Source: a virus. From it: DNA of 64,000 bases. The DNA is taken from positions 1-64,000 of the IMG/VR virus record IMGVR_UViG_3300036800_000041; one strand, written 5' to 3'. The translations under genes were made by a program, and so were the position numbers. Numbering within the stretch: position 1 is the first letter of the stretch; every line of letters begins with the position of its first letter. Positions 9,291 through 16,408 of the stretch are shown here, piece by piece. A model generated the notes under the pieces. That model saw only the letters and a list, made by a program, of their open reading frames with translations, made no database searches and was not told the DNA's origin.

Positions 9291-9695
9291 TCAATTGACC
9301 GTCTCATCTTCATAGTCCATCTCCTCGGTATCTGCGGCGAAAGCGAACACGCCAATCAGATGCGACGCCGCGAGACCGACCGGGAACAATGCCCACCACG
9401 ACCAACCGATCAAACGAACCGGGACGATGGCGCCGGCCAGGGCCAGCCACATGCTGATGCACCAGGGACATTGCACGAAATACAAGGCCGTCTGCCAGCG
9501 TCGGGCCAACGACCGGTGATATTCATGCAATTTCGGCTGTGTAAGGTCCACTTCCAGCCCTTTGGCAACGCTTCGATGTTGGCGCTCACGAGCGGCGATT
9601 GCCAACCGCGGTGCATCTAGAATCGTGTCTGCGTTGATCAGGCGCGTTAAACGCGCAATGGCCAGAACATAGATCGTCAAAATGAACAATGTCAT
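9291..9695 (-). CDS. DUF1360-like membrane protein
   Basis: 134 residues from ATG 9695. Hydrophobic segments at about 2-20, 65-95 and 100-120, with a CPWCISMW motif before the second, match the small DUF1360 membrane family (function unknown). A longer in-frame start is rejected because a -10 box (TAGTGT, 9703-9708) lies only 7 nt before this ATG, predicting a leaderless mRNA. It is the first gene of the portal-capsid operon and is divergent from the resolvase gene. Confidence 0.75.
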   Translation of the reverse strand: MTLFILTIYVLAIARLTRLINADTILDAPRLAIAARERQHRSVAKGLEVDLTQPKLHEYHRSLARRWQTALYFVQCPWCISMWLALAGAIVPVRLIGWSWWALFPVGLAASHLIGVFAFAADTEEMDYEDETVN

Positions 9696-9754
9696 GGCGC
9701 CAACACTACCGGGACAATGCCGATAACGGCGGCAATGTGCGTTAGGATGAGCCC
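9696..9754. promoter_or_regulatory. Divergent promoter region with operator palindrome
   Basis: Minus strand: TAGTGT at 9703-9708, preceded by CCGG and followed by 7 nt and an ATG; the -35 is weak. Plus strand: TAGGAT at 9743-9748 lies 6 nt before the resolvase ATG, so a leaderless or very short-leader transcript is possible, although the AGGA within it could also act as a ribosome site. Between them GCCGATAACGGC (9719-9730) is a perfect 12-bp palindrome, and its exact complement recurs at 11066-11077. It shares the CCG-NNNN-CGG core of the 16-bp operators at 22.5-24.1 kb. Confidence 0.55.
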
Positions 9755-10321
9755 ATGCCGCGCATTCTAGGGATCGACAGCTCACTAACGGCGACGGGGC
9801 TGTGTCGCGTTGACATCGACACTCACAAGCCGGGTCCATTCAGCGCGACACTGGTAGAGGCGAAGATCGACGTTTGCACCGTCAGCGCGCCCAAGCCGGC
9901 AAAAGACAAGAGCAAACGTGCGATGGCCCGGCGGGTGTCCGTGCTGCTGGAGCAGATCGAAGCAGCACTGGAAGGCGTCGACTTGGTGGCCCTGGAAGAA
10001 CTCGCTTACGGTGCTAAGGGTGAATCCTCATGGGTGCTGCCGTGGATCTGGGGAGAAGTCATCCGGCTGTGCGAACGCCACGACATCGATCTCGTCATCG
10101 TCAATGTTGCCACCGTGAAAAAGTACGCGACCGGCAAGGGCAACGCTGACAAAGACACCGTCCTATTAACGACGACACGGCGCTACCCTGACGTTACGCT
10201 GACCAACAATAACGAAGCCGACGCCATGGTTATCGCTGCAATCGGCTGCCGTTATCTTGGGTTTCCAATTGACACAGTCCCCAAGGTCAACCTCGAATTT
10301 ATGGGAAAGCTGCATTGGTAG
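9755..10321 (+). CDS. RuvC-like Holliday junction resolvase
   Basis: 188 residues. RNase H-fold nuclease that cleaves DNA junctions, used in phages to resolve recombination or replication intermediates before packaging. The carboxylates expected of the fold are present: Asp8 in ILGIDSS, Glu81/82 in VALEELAYG, and Glu154/Asp156 in NNNEADAMVIAA. The basic KKYATGKGNADKD stretch fits the RuvC family. First gene of a plus-strand cassette inserted between the portal operon and the large terminase. Confidence 0.85.
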   Translation: MPRILGIDSSLTATGLCRVDIDTHKPGPFSATLVEAKIDVCTVSAPKPAKDKSKRAMARRVSVLLEQIEAALEGVDLVALEELAYGAKGESSWVLPWIWGEVIRLCERHDIDLVIVNVATVKKYATGKGNADKDTVLLTTTRRYPDVTLTNNNEADAMVIAAIGCRYLGFPIDTVPKVNLEFMGKLHW

Positions 10322-10347
10322 ACGATTCAGATCTGGAGGGTATCCGG

Positions 10348-10592
10348 GTGTACAACTTCCGGGGGGCTCCTCCCCCGTTGCAACCCAAGATCCTCTTAAC
10401 TCGCGGCTACGATGCGGAAGATGATGGCCGAGATGGCGGCGCGGCGATGACCGATGAACACCTGCTCGACCGGATCACCGAGATGGTGCGCGACCACCGG
10501 CAAGCCCCGATCGAGACGATATCTGGAGACTCATTCGGGAGCATCGCCAGGTCGGCTGGCGTCGGCGCTTTACCGCCAACGACCCGACGTAA
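10348..10592 (+). pseudogene. Small gene with a reading-frame break
   Basis: GTG 10348 has GGAGGG 8 nt upstream. Frame 0 codes well as far as MTDEHLLDRITEMVRDHRQ (to about 10515). After that, good codon use and protein-like sequence continue only in the -1 frame (DDIWRLIREHRQVGWRRRF... ending ACG TAA at 10590-10592). An apparent 1-nt loss, a sequencing error or a programmed -1 shift could explain this; no classic slippery heptamer is visible. The unbroken protein would have about 81 residues. No family recognised. Confidence 0.4.
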
Positions 10593-10593
10593 C

Positions 10594-10624
10594 GCACGAT
10601 TATCGGCACTCGACGGAGGAAGAC
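10594..10624 (+). promoter_or_regulatory. TTATCGG-containing intergenic element before 65-residue gene
   Basis: The sequence CCGACGTAACGC followed by GATTATCGG just upstream of this gene recurs almost exactly at 33404-33424 upstream of another small gene. TTATCGG is a half-site of the operator family CCGTTRTCGG. It is followed by GGAGGA as ribosome site. The role is inferred from recurrence. Confidence 0.4.
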
Positions 10625-10822
10625 ATGACAAACCCAGATACCGAGCGCGGCTTGTACGGCAAGTACCGCGTCGAGAAGATCAACGGCAAGCCAGTCGGGC
10701 GTGCGTTCGTCCTTGCCTACGACAGCGACCCGCACGCCCGTGTCGCCCTTGCGGCGTATGCAGATTCATGCGAGGCGGATTATCCACAGTTGGCCGCTGA
10801 CCTGCATAAACAATTGGCCTAG
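10625..10822 (+). CDS. Conserved small phage protein, 65 residues
   Basis: ATG with GGAGG 7 nt upstream. The pattern RVEKINGKPVGRAFVL...DPHARVALAAYADSCEADYPQLAADL matches a very widespread small actinophage protein (FVL..DP.A..AL..YA.......LA.DL). Its function is unknown. It is the third gene of the resolvase cassette. Confidence 0.75.
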   Translation: MTNPDTERGLYGKYRVEKINGKPVGRAFVLAYDSDPHARVALAAYADSCEADYPQLAADLHKQLA

Positions 10823-10828
10823 CGCAAC

Positions 10829-11014
10829 ATGAAGCAATGGCGAGTGGTGTCGCGTGAGGACAAACTAGGCAACCTACTGTGGTCTCTGCAATACGACGTG
10901 ATCTGGCTAGATGGTTCGCAGTATGGCCTGTGGCGGGAGGATCGGGTGTTCCGCGACGAGGACATGGCAATGACTGATCTAGCCTTCGTTCAGAGCCATC
11001 CCGAGACGACATAA
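10829..11014 (+). CDS. Small Trp-rich protein, 61 residues
   Basis: Starts 6 nt after the stop of the previous gene. Tryptophan- and tyrosine-rich with an acidic middle (LWSLQYDVIWLDGSQYGLWREDR). Codon use is like that of the neighbours. No family recognised. Its end (GACGACATAAGGCCCGG-TTATCGG) closely resembles the end of the 49-residue gene at 33441-33590, suggesting duplicated gene-end sequences. Confidence 0.65.
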   Translation: MKQWRVVSREDKLGNLLWSLQYDVIWLDGSQYGLWREDRVFRDEDMAMTDLAFVQSHPETT

Positions 11015-11095
11015 GGCCCGGTTATCGGGCTAAGTGGGTCAAAGGCACGGCCCAGCACCCCCTTGGCCGTTATCGGCGGACCGGTAACCCGATGG
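11015..11095. promoter_or_regulatory. Convergent intergenic region with small hairpin and operator-like palindrome
   Basis: GCCCGGTTATCGGGC (11014-11030 region) forms a 5-bp hairpin just after the plus-strand stop. GCCGTTATCGGC at 11066-11077 is a perfect palindrome and the exact complement of the one at 9719-9730. The two palindromes bracket the resolvase cassette. Confidence 0.45.
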
Positions 11096-11194
11096 TTAAA
11101 GGTCTAATGATTCGTCAGCGTCGAGCTGTACCGCATCATGATCAAAATGTCGACGCCTTCGTCGTCGCCACCAGCGAATCAGTAGCGCGATCAT
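11096..11194 (-). CDS. 32-residue micro-protein with hydrophobic start and poly-Arg core
   Basis: ATG overlaps the large-terminase stop (ATGA). Product MIALLIRWW followed by six arginines, then an acidic tail (DADESLDL). Such amphipathic micro-proteins may sit at the membrane. Coupling to the terminase is the only evidence for expression, and it could be spurious. Confidence 0.4.
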   Translation of the reverse strand: MIALLIRWWRRRRRRHFDHDAVQLDADESLDL

Positions 11195-12966
11195 CGTGCT
11201 ACTACCCGGCGTAGGAACGGGTTGTTGCGCCCGGATACGGGCTCGGTGATCCGACGTTTCATCCATGCCGGTACATCATTCATGCGCCCGGTGATCGGCG
11301 CCGCCAAGCTCATTTGTCCGGATCCCAGCGCCGCGAGCCGGTGATGGGTGATGATGGCCGCACTCACCCGGTCAGGGCAGTGTTGGCCGGCCTGCCAGTC
11401 GGCCGCCTGGCTCTCAAACACACTTAGTTTGTATTCAACAGTGCGGCATTTCTTGATTTCGAGCGCCTGGCGTAACTGGGCGGCGCGGCCGACCGGATCA
11501 CCGGGCGTGCGCCATTTGTAGATTGTGAAAGGCATGTCGGCCACGCAAGCGCGTTGTTCAATTGGAGTGAGCACTGCGCCGGCATTCGCCTTTTTAACCG
11601 CATCGCCGTGGATCGTGCGCCATGCGCTTTTGATTACGTTGACGTAGGCGTTCGCCGCGGCGAACGCTTCCATCGCTATCTCGCGCGCGCCAATGGTCAA
11701 TGCCAACTTAACTGCCTGGACGCCCCACGCATCCGAGCTCAGTTGGGCTGACCAGTCCTCAGCGAGCACCACAGTGCCATTCTGAGTCAAATAGCCGCCG
11801 ATGATGCCGGTTTCGTCGCCTTCACCGGAATCGGCCGGGTCGACGCCGATCACCGCGGCGACCGGCATGGTGGGAGGATTCTCCAGTCGTGGTTCGAACC
11901 AGGCGCGTTCGAACAGGCCACCGGCCGGATTACGTGGGCTACCTTGATACATCGCGTACCAGGTGCGCTCGCCGACGGCGCGGCGTGTCGCCTCGAATTG
12001 TGCTTTGGTCCGGCCGCGCGAACTGATCATGGATTCGCCAGGTTCTCGCTGAAGGGAATCAGTGATGATGACCTCGCCAGTGTTGGCTTCGGCGACCGCG
12101 GGAATGTTGATCAACTTCCAGGTGCGATGCTCGGGCGCCAGCTTCCGCTCATTGTCAATCACTATGCCGGCTAGGTCATCGGGATGCCAGCGGGTCTGAA
12201 TCAAGATCATACTAGCTTGAGGAGACAGCCGGGTCCGCGCGACAGTGTTCATCCATTCGTTGATCTTGCGACGATGAGCCGGTGAGTCGGCTTCCATCAT
12301 GTTCTTGAAAGGGTCGTCAATAATGAACAGGTCGGCGGCACGACCGGTGATCGCAGACCCGATGCCAACTGCTTTTAGGCCGCCGATGCCGCCGTCGATT
12401 CCCCAGCTCGCCACTCGGTTAGCGCGTGAGCTCAGTTTCAACCCGATCTTGTCTTGGATCTGCAATCCAGTGATCGAGTCCATAACGTCGGTGCCGTGGC
12501 TGTCGATGATCGTGCGAATTTTCGTGCTGTGTTCTTCGGCCAGCGTGTCACCGTAGGCGGCCAGGATGATTCGGCGGTTAGGGTCGAGCTGAAGCGCACG
12601 GATCGGTGTCCACACCGCGGCCAGCGTCGATTTCCCCTCCTGCGGCGGCATCGTGATAATCAGGTTACGTTGCGCGCCGGCGAGCGGGCCAGCCTCGATT
12701 TCATCGCTGATCAATCGCAAGGCCGGGGTGACGTTGAAGTCGGGATCAACGCTGGCGGCCAGGTCAACGGCATTGGCGTACTTCGTCTTGATCTCTTCGC
12801 GCCGTGCTGCCGAACGCAGCCAGGTCAGCATGGCGGTTTTTTGCTCGTCGGGCCACTTCGCGCGTTTGATTTCGGTGTAGATCAACTCGGCTTTTTCCGA
12901 GCTAAAACTGCCGTCGGTGTTCCAGACGTCGGGCGCCACGAACTCCGGCTCTTTACGGCGCGCCAT
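11191..12966 (-). CDS. terL: Terminase large subunit (ATPase/nuclease)
   Basis: 591 residues. Motor that cuts concatemeric DNA and pumps it through the portal. The ATPase domain has a Walker A variant PPQEGKST (residues 107-114) and Walker B LFIIDD (213-218). The nuclease domain begins with IGVDPADSG (Asp376), a typical RNase H-fold metal ligand, followed by a conserved MEAFAAAN segment. The length is usual for the family. Preceded by a 37-residue membrane gene and a P-loop kinase gene. The small subunit candidate is 7 kb away at 19.6-20.4 kb. Confidence 0.9.
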   Translation of the reverse strand: MARRKEPEFVAPDVWNTDGSFSSEKAELIYTEIKRAKWPDEQKTAMLTWLRSAARREEIKTKYANAVDLAASVDPDFNVTPALRLISDEIEAGPLAGAQRNLIITMPPQEGKSTLAAVWTPIRALQLDPNRRIILAAYGDTLAEEHSTKIRTIIDSHGTDVMDSITGLQIQDKIGLKLSSRANRVASWGIDGGIGGLKAVGIGSAITGRAADLFIIDDPFKNMMEADSPAHRRKINEWMNTVARTRLSPQASMILIQTRWHPDDLAGIVIDNERKLAPEHRTWKLINIPAVAEANTGEVIITDSLQREPGESMISSRGRTKAQFEATRRAVGERTWYAMYQGSPRNPAGGLFERAWFEPRLENPPTMPVAAVIGVDPADSGEGDETGIIGGYLTQNGTVVLAEDWSAQLSSDAWGVQAVKLALTIGAREIAMEAFAAANAYVNVIKSAWRTIHGDAVKKANAGAVLTPIEQRACVADMPFTIYKWRTPGDPVGRAAQLRQALEIKKCRTVEYKLSVFESQAADWQAGQHCPDRVSAAIITHHRLAALGSGQMSLAAPITGRMNDVPAWMKRRITEPVSGRNNPFLRRVVAR

Positions 12967-12976
12967 CAGCTCATTC

Positions 12977-13090
12977 TCACACCCAATCAGCTTTAACCAA
13001 CAACGCCACGATCAGCAATAAGATAAACACTACCGATAAAGTAACAACTATCGTCTCTATTCCCGACGAACCAGGATCCTGATCGGTCAC
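12977..13090 (-). CDS. 37-residue single-helix membrane protein
   Basis: GTG overlaps the stop of the upstream kinase gene (GTGA). The product has a short polar N-terminus (MTDQDPGSSG), one hydrophobic helix (about residues 11-31) and a short KADWV end. It is one of several coupled micro-membrane genes in this genome; the function is unknown. Confidence 0.55.
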   Translation of the reverse strand: MTDQDPGSSGIETIVVTLSVVFILLLIVALLVKADWV

Positions 13091-13677
13091 GCGGTCACCT
13101 TCAATTGTGCTACCGCTTGAAGTTTGTCAATCAGCTCATCGGGATGACCACGTACCACGCTGACACCCGCCGGTGGATTATCGGCAAGGTTCCGTGTAAC
13201 CGTCAATCGCCCGCGGACCCAGCCCGTGTTCTGGAAGTTGCCCAGCTGTTTGGACCGGATCTGATGCCACGCTTCGACGTCAGGATGATCGAGCACCACC
13301 AGCAACACGGCGTAGCCGGCTTGCACCGCCGCGGTCAGGAATCGGGTATTGCCGAGCCGGGCACCCTCGGCCAGCAGGATCGGATAGGGCCGGGTCGCGA
13401 TCCATGGCATGGCGCGGGTGATGATCGAGCTCGCCAAGGCGTCGGTGCCGCTGAAGTCGCCACGTTGACGCCCGATTTCGGCGTGGGTCGCGGCGCCCAG
13501 AGCAGATGTGAGCAACTGGTCATGAGGCACGGGATTGTCTATCGGAAGCCGGTCGAAGTCCTGTGTCAGCCGACGCATCAGTGTCGATTTGCCCGAGCCA
13601 GGCGCTCCGATCAGATAAATCAACCGGTAATTGGCCTGCATGACGATGAACTCAGGAACACTGACGAAAGAGACCAT
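13087..13677 (-). CDS. P-loop nucleotide/polynucleotide kinase-like protein
   Basis: 196 residues from ATG 13677. Walker A GAPGSGKST at residues 24-32, an LVVLDHPD strand around 135-142 and a basic lid-like region (RSKQLGNF... RGRL) match small P-loop kinases. The substrate is unknown. A GTG 9 nt upstream is in frame but overlaps the predicted -10 box (TATAGT, 13685-13690). The ATG 7 nt after that box fits a leaderless mRNA. Confidence 0.7.
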   Translation of the reverse strand: MVSFVSVPEFIVMQANYRLIYLIGAPGSGKSTLMRRLTQDFDRLPIDNPVPHDQLLTSALGAATHAEIGRQRGDFSGTDALASSIITRAMPWIATRPYPILLAEGARLGNTRFLTAAVQAGYAVLLVVLDHPDVEAWHQIRSKQLGNFQNTGWVRGRLTVTRNLADNPPAGVSVVRGHPDELIDKLQAVAQLKVTA

Positions 13678-13684
13678 GCTGAGC

Positions 13685-13712
13685 ACTATACCGATCCCAA
13701 CGGCATTGTCGT
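13685..13712 (-). promoter_or_regulatory. Leaderless promoter for kinase gene
   Basis: -35 ACGACA (13707-13712), 16-bp spacer ending in ATCGG, and -10 TATAGT (13685-13690), followed by 7 nt and ATG 13677. The spacer and -10 match the TCGG-TA pattern seen in other promoters of this phage. Confidence 0.6.
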
Positions 13713-13731
13713 ACTAGGCGTTACGACGGCA

Positions 13732-14565
13732 TCATGGAATTGTCGCGGCCGCCTCAGGGGTATTCACCCATGCCGGCGCAGGAAACGGCACTTGCTGGCT
13801 CGTCGCGGCGGCGCGCTGTGCCGGCGTCGAGCCCGCTCGCGCGTAAGCGGTATTGATCTGAATGTGCTGGGCGTCTTCGATGGCCTGCGACGGCGCCATA
13901 CCCACCGCCCGCAGGTAGGCGTTCTGCGGAAGGTGCAGTGTGGGAACTAAAACGGCCTTGATATTGCCCTTTTTCGTGACCACGTTGGCCAGGTCGTCGG
14001 GGTTCGCATTGCGGTAGTAGTGCAGAATTTGGGTGCCGAATCCTGCAGTCAGCCACGCCAGACCGTAACCGGGGGCACTGGGTATCGTCGGTAGGTCACT
14101 GTAACCGTCGAATTCATTGACCACCATGAGCACGCTGTTCGGTGTATTAGCCGGAATACCGACGGGTGGCGTATGCGCATTGAAGGCGTCATTGCGCGCA
14201 AAAGTGTCACCGGCCAGCACCACATTGACAAAGCCGGGCACTTTGCCCTGTGACATTGCCAATGAAATGTTCTGCGCCCCGAGCGAGAATCCCAGCAGCA
14301 TGTCACCGGGCTGAAACTTCACCTTGCCGATGTTGTCGGCGGCCAGCTGATTGTGCGCGGGGGTTCCGTCTGCCGGGTAAGGGATCTTGACGCATGGGCG
14401 GCAGTATCGACCGCCGAACTGAAGCTGTGTGACGGTCATCGTGATGCCCGCGACACCATCGAAGTCGAACGGCTCGACGGTGTAGGTCGTCGGTCCGATC
14501 GCGGCGGCGCGCGCGGGACTGATCAGCTCAATCAGTAAAATCATCGCAGTGATGAGTCGTTTCAT
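13732..14565 (-). CDS. Secreted PE-PPE-type serine hydrolase
   Basis: 277 residues from ATG 14565, which lies 7 nt after a -10 box. Residues 1-22 form a signal peptide (MKRLITAMILLIELIS, then PARAAA). The mature part matches the alpha/beta-hydrolase (PE-PPE) domain of mycobacterial proteins: a YTVEPFDFDG start, the nucleophile elbow GFSLG with Ser94, and the following VNVVLAGD strand. Members of this family act on acyl esters. In a phage it may act on host cell-envelope lipids after secretion, which is inference. A host origin is likely. Confidence 0.75.
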   Translation of the reverse strand: MKRLITAMILLIELISPARAAAIGPTTYTVEPFDFDGVAGITMTVTQLQFGGRYCRPCVKIPYPADGTPAHNQLAADNIGKVKFQPGDMLLGFSLGAQNISLAMSQGKVPGFVNVVLAGDTFARNDAFNAHTPPVGIPANTPNSVLMVVNEFDGYSDLPTIPSAPGYGLAWLTAGFGTQILHYYRNANPDDLANVVTKKGNIKAVLVPTLHLPQNAYLRAVGMAPSQAIEDAQHIQINTAYARAGSTPAQRAAATSQQVPFPAPAWVNTPEAAATIP

Positions 14566-14572
14566 GTCGTGC

Positions 14573-14601
14573 ACTTTACCGATTATGGTGCCGTTGTCAT
14601 G
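14573..14601 (-). promoter_or_regulatory. Leaderless promoter for secreted hydrolase
   Basis: -35 ATGACA (14595-14600), 16-bp spacer ending AATCGG, and -10 TAAAGT (14573-14578), followed by 7 nt and the ATG at 14565. It is the divergent partner of the plus-strand promoter at 14614-14643. Confidence 0.6.
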
Positions 14602-14613
14602 TGGAAATTATCA

Positions 14614-14643
14614 TTGACAATCCCGACTTAGGAGGTCTACTGT
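14614..14643 (+). promoter_or_regulatory. Promoter of 14.7-15.3 kb plus-strand cassette
   Basis: TTGACA (14614-14619), 18-bp spacer starting ATCCC as in the operator-bearing promoters, and TACTGT (14638-14643). It is followed by a start-associated hairpin GCGGGATGGTCCCGC (14654-14669). Confidence 0.55.
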
Positions 14644-14653
14644 CAGTGGTGTA

Positions 14654-14670
14654 GGCGGGATGGTCCCGCT
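14654..14670 (+). promoter_or_regulatory. Start-associated hairpin (GGCGGG family)
   Basis: GGCGGG, 5-nt loop ATGGT, CCCGCT. One of at least eight copies of the family GGCGGG-N5-CCCGCC lying between a promoter and a start codon. Here it is 29 nt before the start. Confidence 0.65.
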
Positions 14671-14690
14671 GAACTGCCTGATAGAGAGGA

Positions 14691-14706
14691 TGTTTCCCGT
14701 GAAACA
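14691..14706. promoter_or_regulatory. parS-like palindrome on a start codon
   Basis: TGTTTCCCGTGAAACA differs from the bacterial parS consensus TGTTTCACGTGAAACA at one base. With the flanks it forms a 7-bp stem, ATGTTTC/GAAACAT, enclosing the GTG start at 14699. It may be a ParB-binding site, a start-codon hairpin, or both. Confidence 0.5.
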
Positions 14707-15049
14707 TCACATGAACCAGGTCAAGCATTTCGTCATGCACAGCGTATGGTGTCGTACCTGCAACCCCATCTCGGCCCGCCGGCAGCGCAAAGCCATTACA
14801 GCGGCTCACGACAACGCACACATCGTTTGGTCGGACAAACTGGCCGCCGATACTCGATTCGCCAATATTCGTCAAATGGTCATGGCCGATGCTCGATTCC
14901 AGGCCGCCCTAGAACGTCGCCGGGAACGGTTGCGCGTCGCACTGGAAGAATCCGGTGCAGATCCATGGGAGGCCGCATTGTTGGTCGAGGCCGTCGATCG
15001 TTTCCGCGCCGGCAACGATGTCATCGCGATCACGGGAAGGCAATCGTGA
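14699..15049 (+). CDS. Basic helical protein, about 116 residues
   Basis: The start is probably GTG 14699, 9 nt after the GAGAGG ribosome site; ATG 14690 is in frame but directly abuts that site. The N-terminus has His residues and a CRTC pair (HSVWCRTCNPISARRQRKA). The rest is helical and charged, with an ERRRERLRVALEESGADPWEAALLVEAVDRF segment. No family recognised. First gene of a coupled three-gene run. Confidence 0.65.
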   Translation: MKHHMNQVKHFVMHSVWCRTCNPISARRQRKAITAAHDNAHIVWSDKLAADTRFANIRQMVMADARFQAALERRRERLRVALEESGADPWEAALLVEAVDRFRAGNDVIAITGRQS

Positions 15050-15201
15050 GCACACTGCATGCATTAATTTTCATTTGCTTCATGGCCTGCTACTGGTTGA
15101 GTAGGGCGCCGCGGCACAGTGTCAGCGAAATGATCACTGCAACTGTTGCCTTGACCTCGTTATTTACCGTGATGTTCATCGCGGGCGGAATAGCTGCATG
15201 A
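15046..15201 (+). CDS. 51-residue two-helix membrane protein
   Basis: GTG overlaps the upstream stop (GTGA), and its stop overlaps the next ATG (ATGA). Hydrophobic segments MSTLHALIFICFMACYWL and TATVALTSLFTVMFIAGG flank a charged loop RAPRHSVSE. Function unknown; membrane location expected. Confidence 0.6.
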   Translation: MSTLHALIFICFMACYWLSRAPRHSVSEMITATVALTSLFTVMFIAGGIAA

Positions 15202-15326
15202 TTGCCCGATTTATCGCCGCCGTGACCAATCAGATCATTGACAATTTACTGTTACCGCCAGTGGCGTTCGGCGTCGATCCTGATGTCGACCCGAAATATA
15301 ACCCTGAAATGTCTCCGCGAAACTAG
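15198..15326 (+). CDS. 42-residue small protein
   Basis: Coupled to the preceding membrane gene by an ATGA overlap. Amphipathic N-terminal helix (MIARFIAAVTNQIIDNLLLP) followed by a polar Pro/Asp-rich tail ending SPRN. Unknown function. Confidence 0.5.
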   Translation: MIARFIAAVTNQIIDNLLLPPVAFGVDPDVDPKYNPEMSPRN

Positions 15327-15361
15327 TTACCTGGTCAGAGGGGAAAACGCGGAACAGTGCG

Positions 15362-15388
15362 ACCCCGGCAGTCTGACCACTGCCGGGT
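15362..15388. terminator. Hairpin terminator candidate
   Basis: CCCGGCAGT (15364-15372) pairs with ACTGCCGGG (15379-15387) around a 6-nt loop, 38 nt after the stop of the 42-residue gene. No long T run follows. It separates that cassette from the secreted-protein gene. Confidence 0.6.
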
Positions 15389-15439
15389 CCATCACTTCAC
15401 CCTTTACTTCACACCACAGCCATTGAAAGTAGGACCGCC

Positions 15440-15838
15440 ATGAACCATGTTCTTACCAATGTCGTGATCGCGGGAGCGATCATAAGCCTTACTGCGTCAA
15501 TACCCGTCGCTCATGGCGCTCCCGATGACGCTGGCCAGGTCCAGTACGTCATCGATCTCTCCGGCGCCGGAATTCCGTTGGGTGCTCCGGCCCAAGAGGT
15601 TTACGTCGGTCAATTGATTTGCGCCAATCTAGCTGACGGATTGCCTATCGTAGAAGCCGTGCAACGGCTGATCACCGGCGCGGGCGTGCCCACTACCACG
15701 GCAATCGAGATTGTCAGTCTGGCTGTGGTCGACATGTGCCCGCAGTATGCACCCTCGGGCACAACCCGGTCGACAGAGCCCTTGCGCGTCACGATCGCGG
15801 ACGCGACTCATGACATGATTCCGCCGCCGGGATATTGA
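15440..15838 (+). CDS. Secreted DUF732-type protein
   Basis: 132 residues. Signal peptide about 1-27 (hydrophobic core NVVIAGAIISLTASIPVA, cleavage near AHGA). The mature part DDAGQVQYVIDLSGAGIP... ICANLADGLPIVEAVQRLI... VDMCPQY matches the mycobacterial DUF732 family of small secreted proteins with one Cys pair, which probably forms a disulfide. The family is known from mycobacterial genomes and phages; the function is unknown. A host-derived gene is likely. Confidence 0.75.
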   Translation: MNHVLTNVVIAGAIISLTASIPVAHGAPDDAGQVQYVIDLSGAGIPLGAPAQEVYVGQLICANLADGLPIVEAVQRLITGAGVPTTTAIEIVSLAVVDMCPQYAPSGTTRSTEPLRVTIADATHDMIPPPGY

Positions 15839-15841
15839 TCG

Positions 15842-16021
15842 ATGATCGACGTGGTGATCGTGCAACACAGCAGCGATATTGAACGCCCGGTCATTCCACG
15901 CGAGGTGCACAAGGTGCTCAGCGGCGGCGTACTGGTCGTACGAAGCGTGACTGTGCTCAACGCCAACACCGGGCTGACGGCGACTTTTCGTGACGATGAC
16001 GTGGTACGGCCCGAGGTCTAA
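15842..16021 (+). CDS. 59-residue beta-rich small protein
   Basis: Begins 3 nt after the DUF732 stop. Val-rich strands (MIDVVIVQHS... GGVLVVRSVTVLNANTG) end in an acidic tail. No cysteines or membrane segment. Unknown. Confidence 0.55.
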   Translation: MIDVVIVQHSSDIERPVIPREVHKVLSGGVLVVRSVTVLNANTGLTATFRDDDVVRPEV

Positions 16022-16031
16022 CATCAACCCC

Positions 16032-16379
16032 ATGGCTAGAACACGCACCAAATCACGAAGTGTGAAGTGGGGCAAAGGGTCACGGGGCAATCGCAAGATG
16101 CCTGTTCGTGGCCGTAATGCTCGGATGACATTCAGCAAAGGCAGTAGCTCCCCCAGTGCCGCGGCCCGGCGCAAATACGGTGGCGGCAAGGGCCTGAAAA
16201 AGGGCAGCTATCCCGTCGACAGCGTGGCACATGCCAAGTCGGCGATTCGGTTACGCGGACATGGCAACAAAAAAGCTGTACTCAACAAAGTGGCCAGATC
16301 ACGGTACGCGAAGAATCCCACGGTCAAGCGAATGCTGGCGAACGCACGCAAGAAAGACGCGGGCAAAAAGGCAGCCTGA
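16032..16379 (+). CDS. Very basic Lys/Arg/Gly-rich protein, 115 residues
   Basis: Start at ATG 16032; an upstream in-frame ATG lies inside the previous gene. The N-terminal 60 residues are Arg/Lys/Ser/Gly-rich and probably disordered. The C-terminal half contains GSYPVDSVAHAKSAIRLRGHGNKKAVLNKVARSRY, resembling a short phage motif (YP...D..HA..A) of the DUF6582 type. The high positive charge suggests nucleic-acid binding, perhaps DNA condensation in the head; this is inference. Confidence 0.65.
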   Translation: MARTRTKSRSVKWGKGSRGNRKMPVRGRNARMTFSKGSSSPSAAARRKYGGGKGLKKGSYPVDSVAHAKSAIRLRGHGNKKAVLNKVARSRYAKNPTVKRMLANARKKDAGKKAA

Positions 16380-16408
16380 CGCGCCGGGGGCATCGCTAGA
16401 CTCGCGCC

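Noticed and set aside
12999-13034. TTATCGGTAGTGTTT as a promoter for the large terminase
   Set aside because: It matches the promoter family in the -10 region but lies inside the coupled 37-residue gene, has no usable -35, and could be coincidental.
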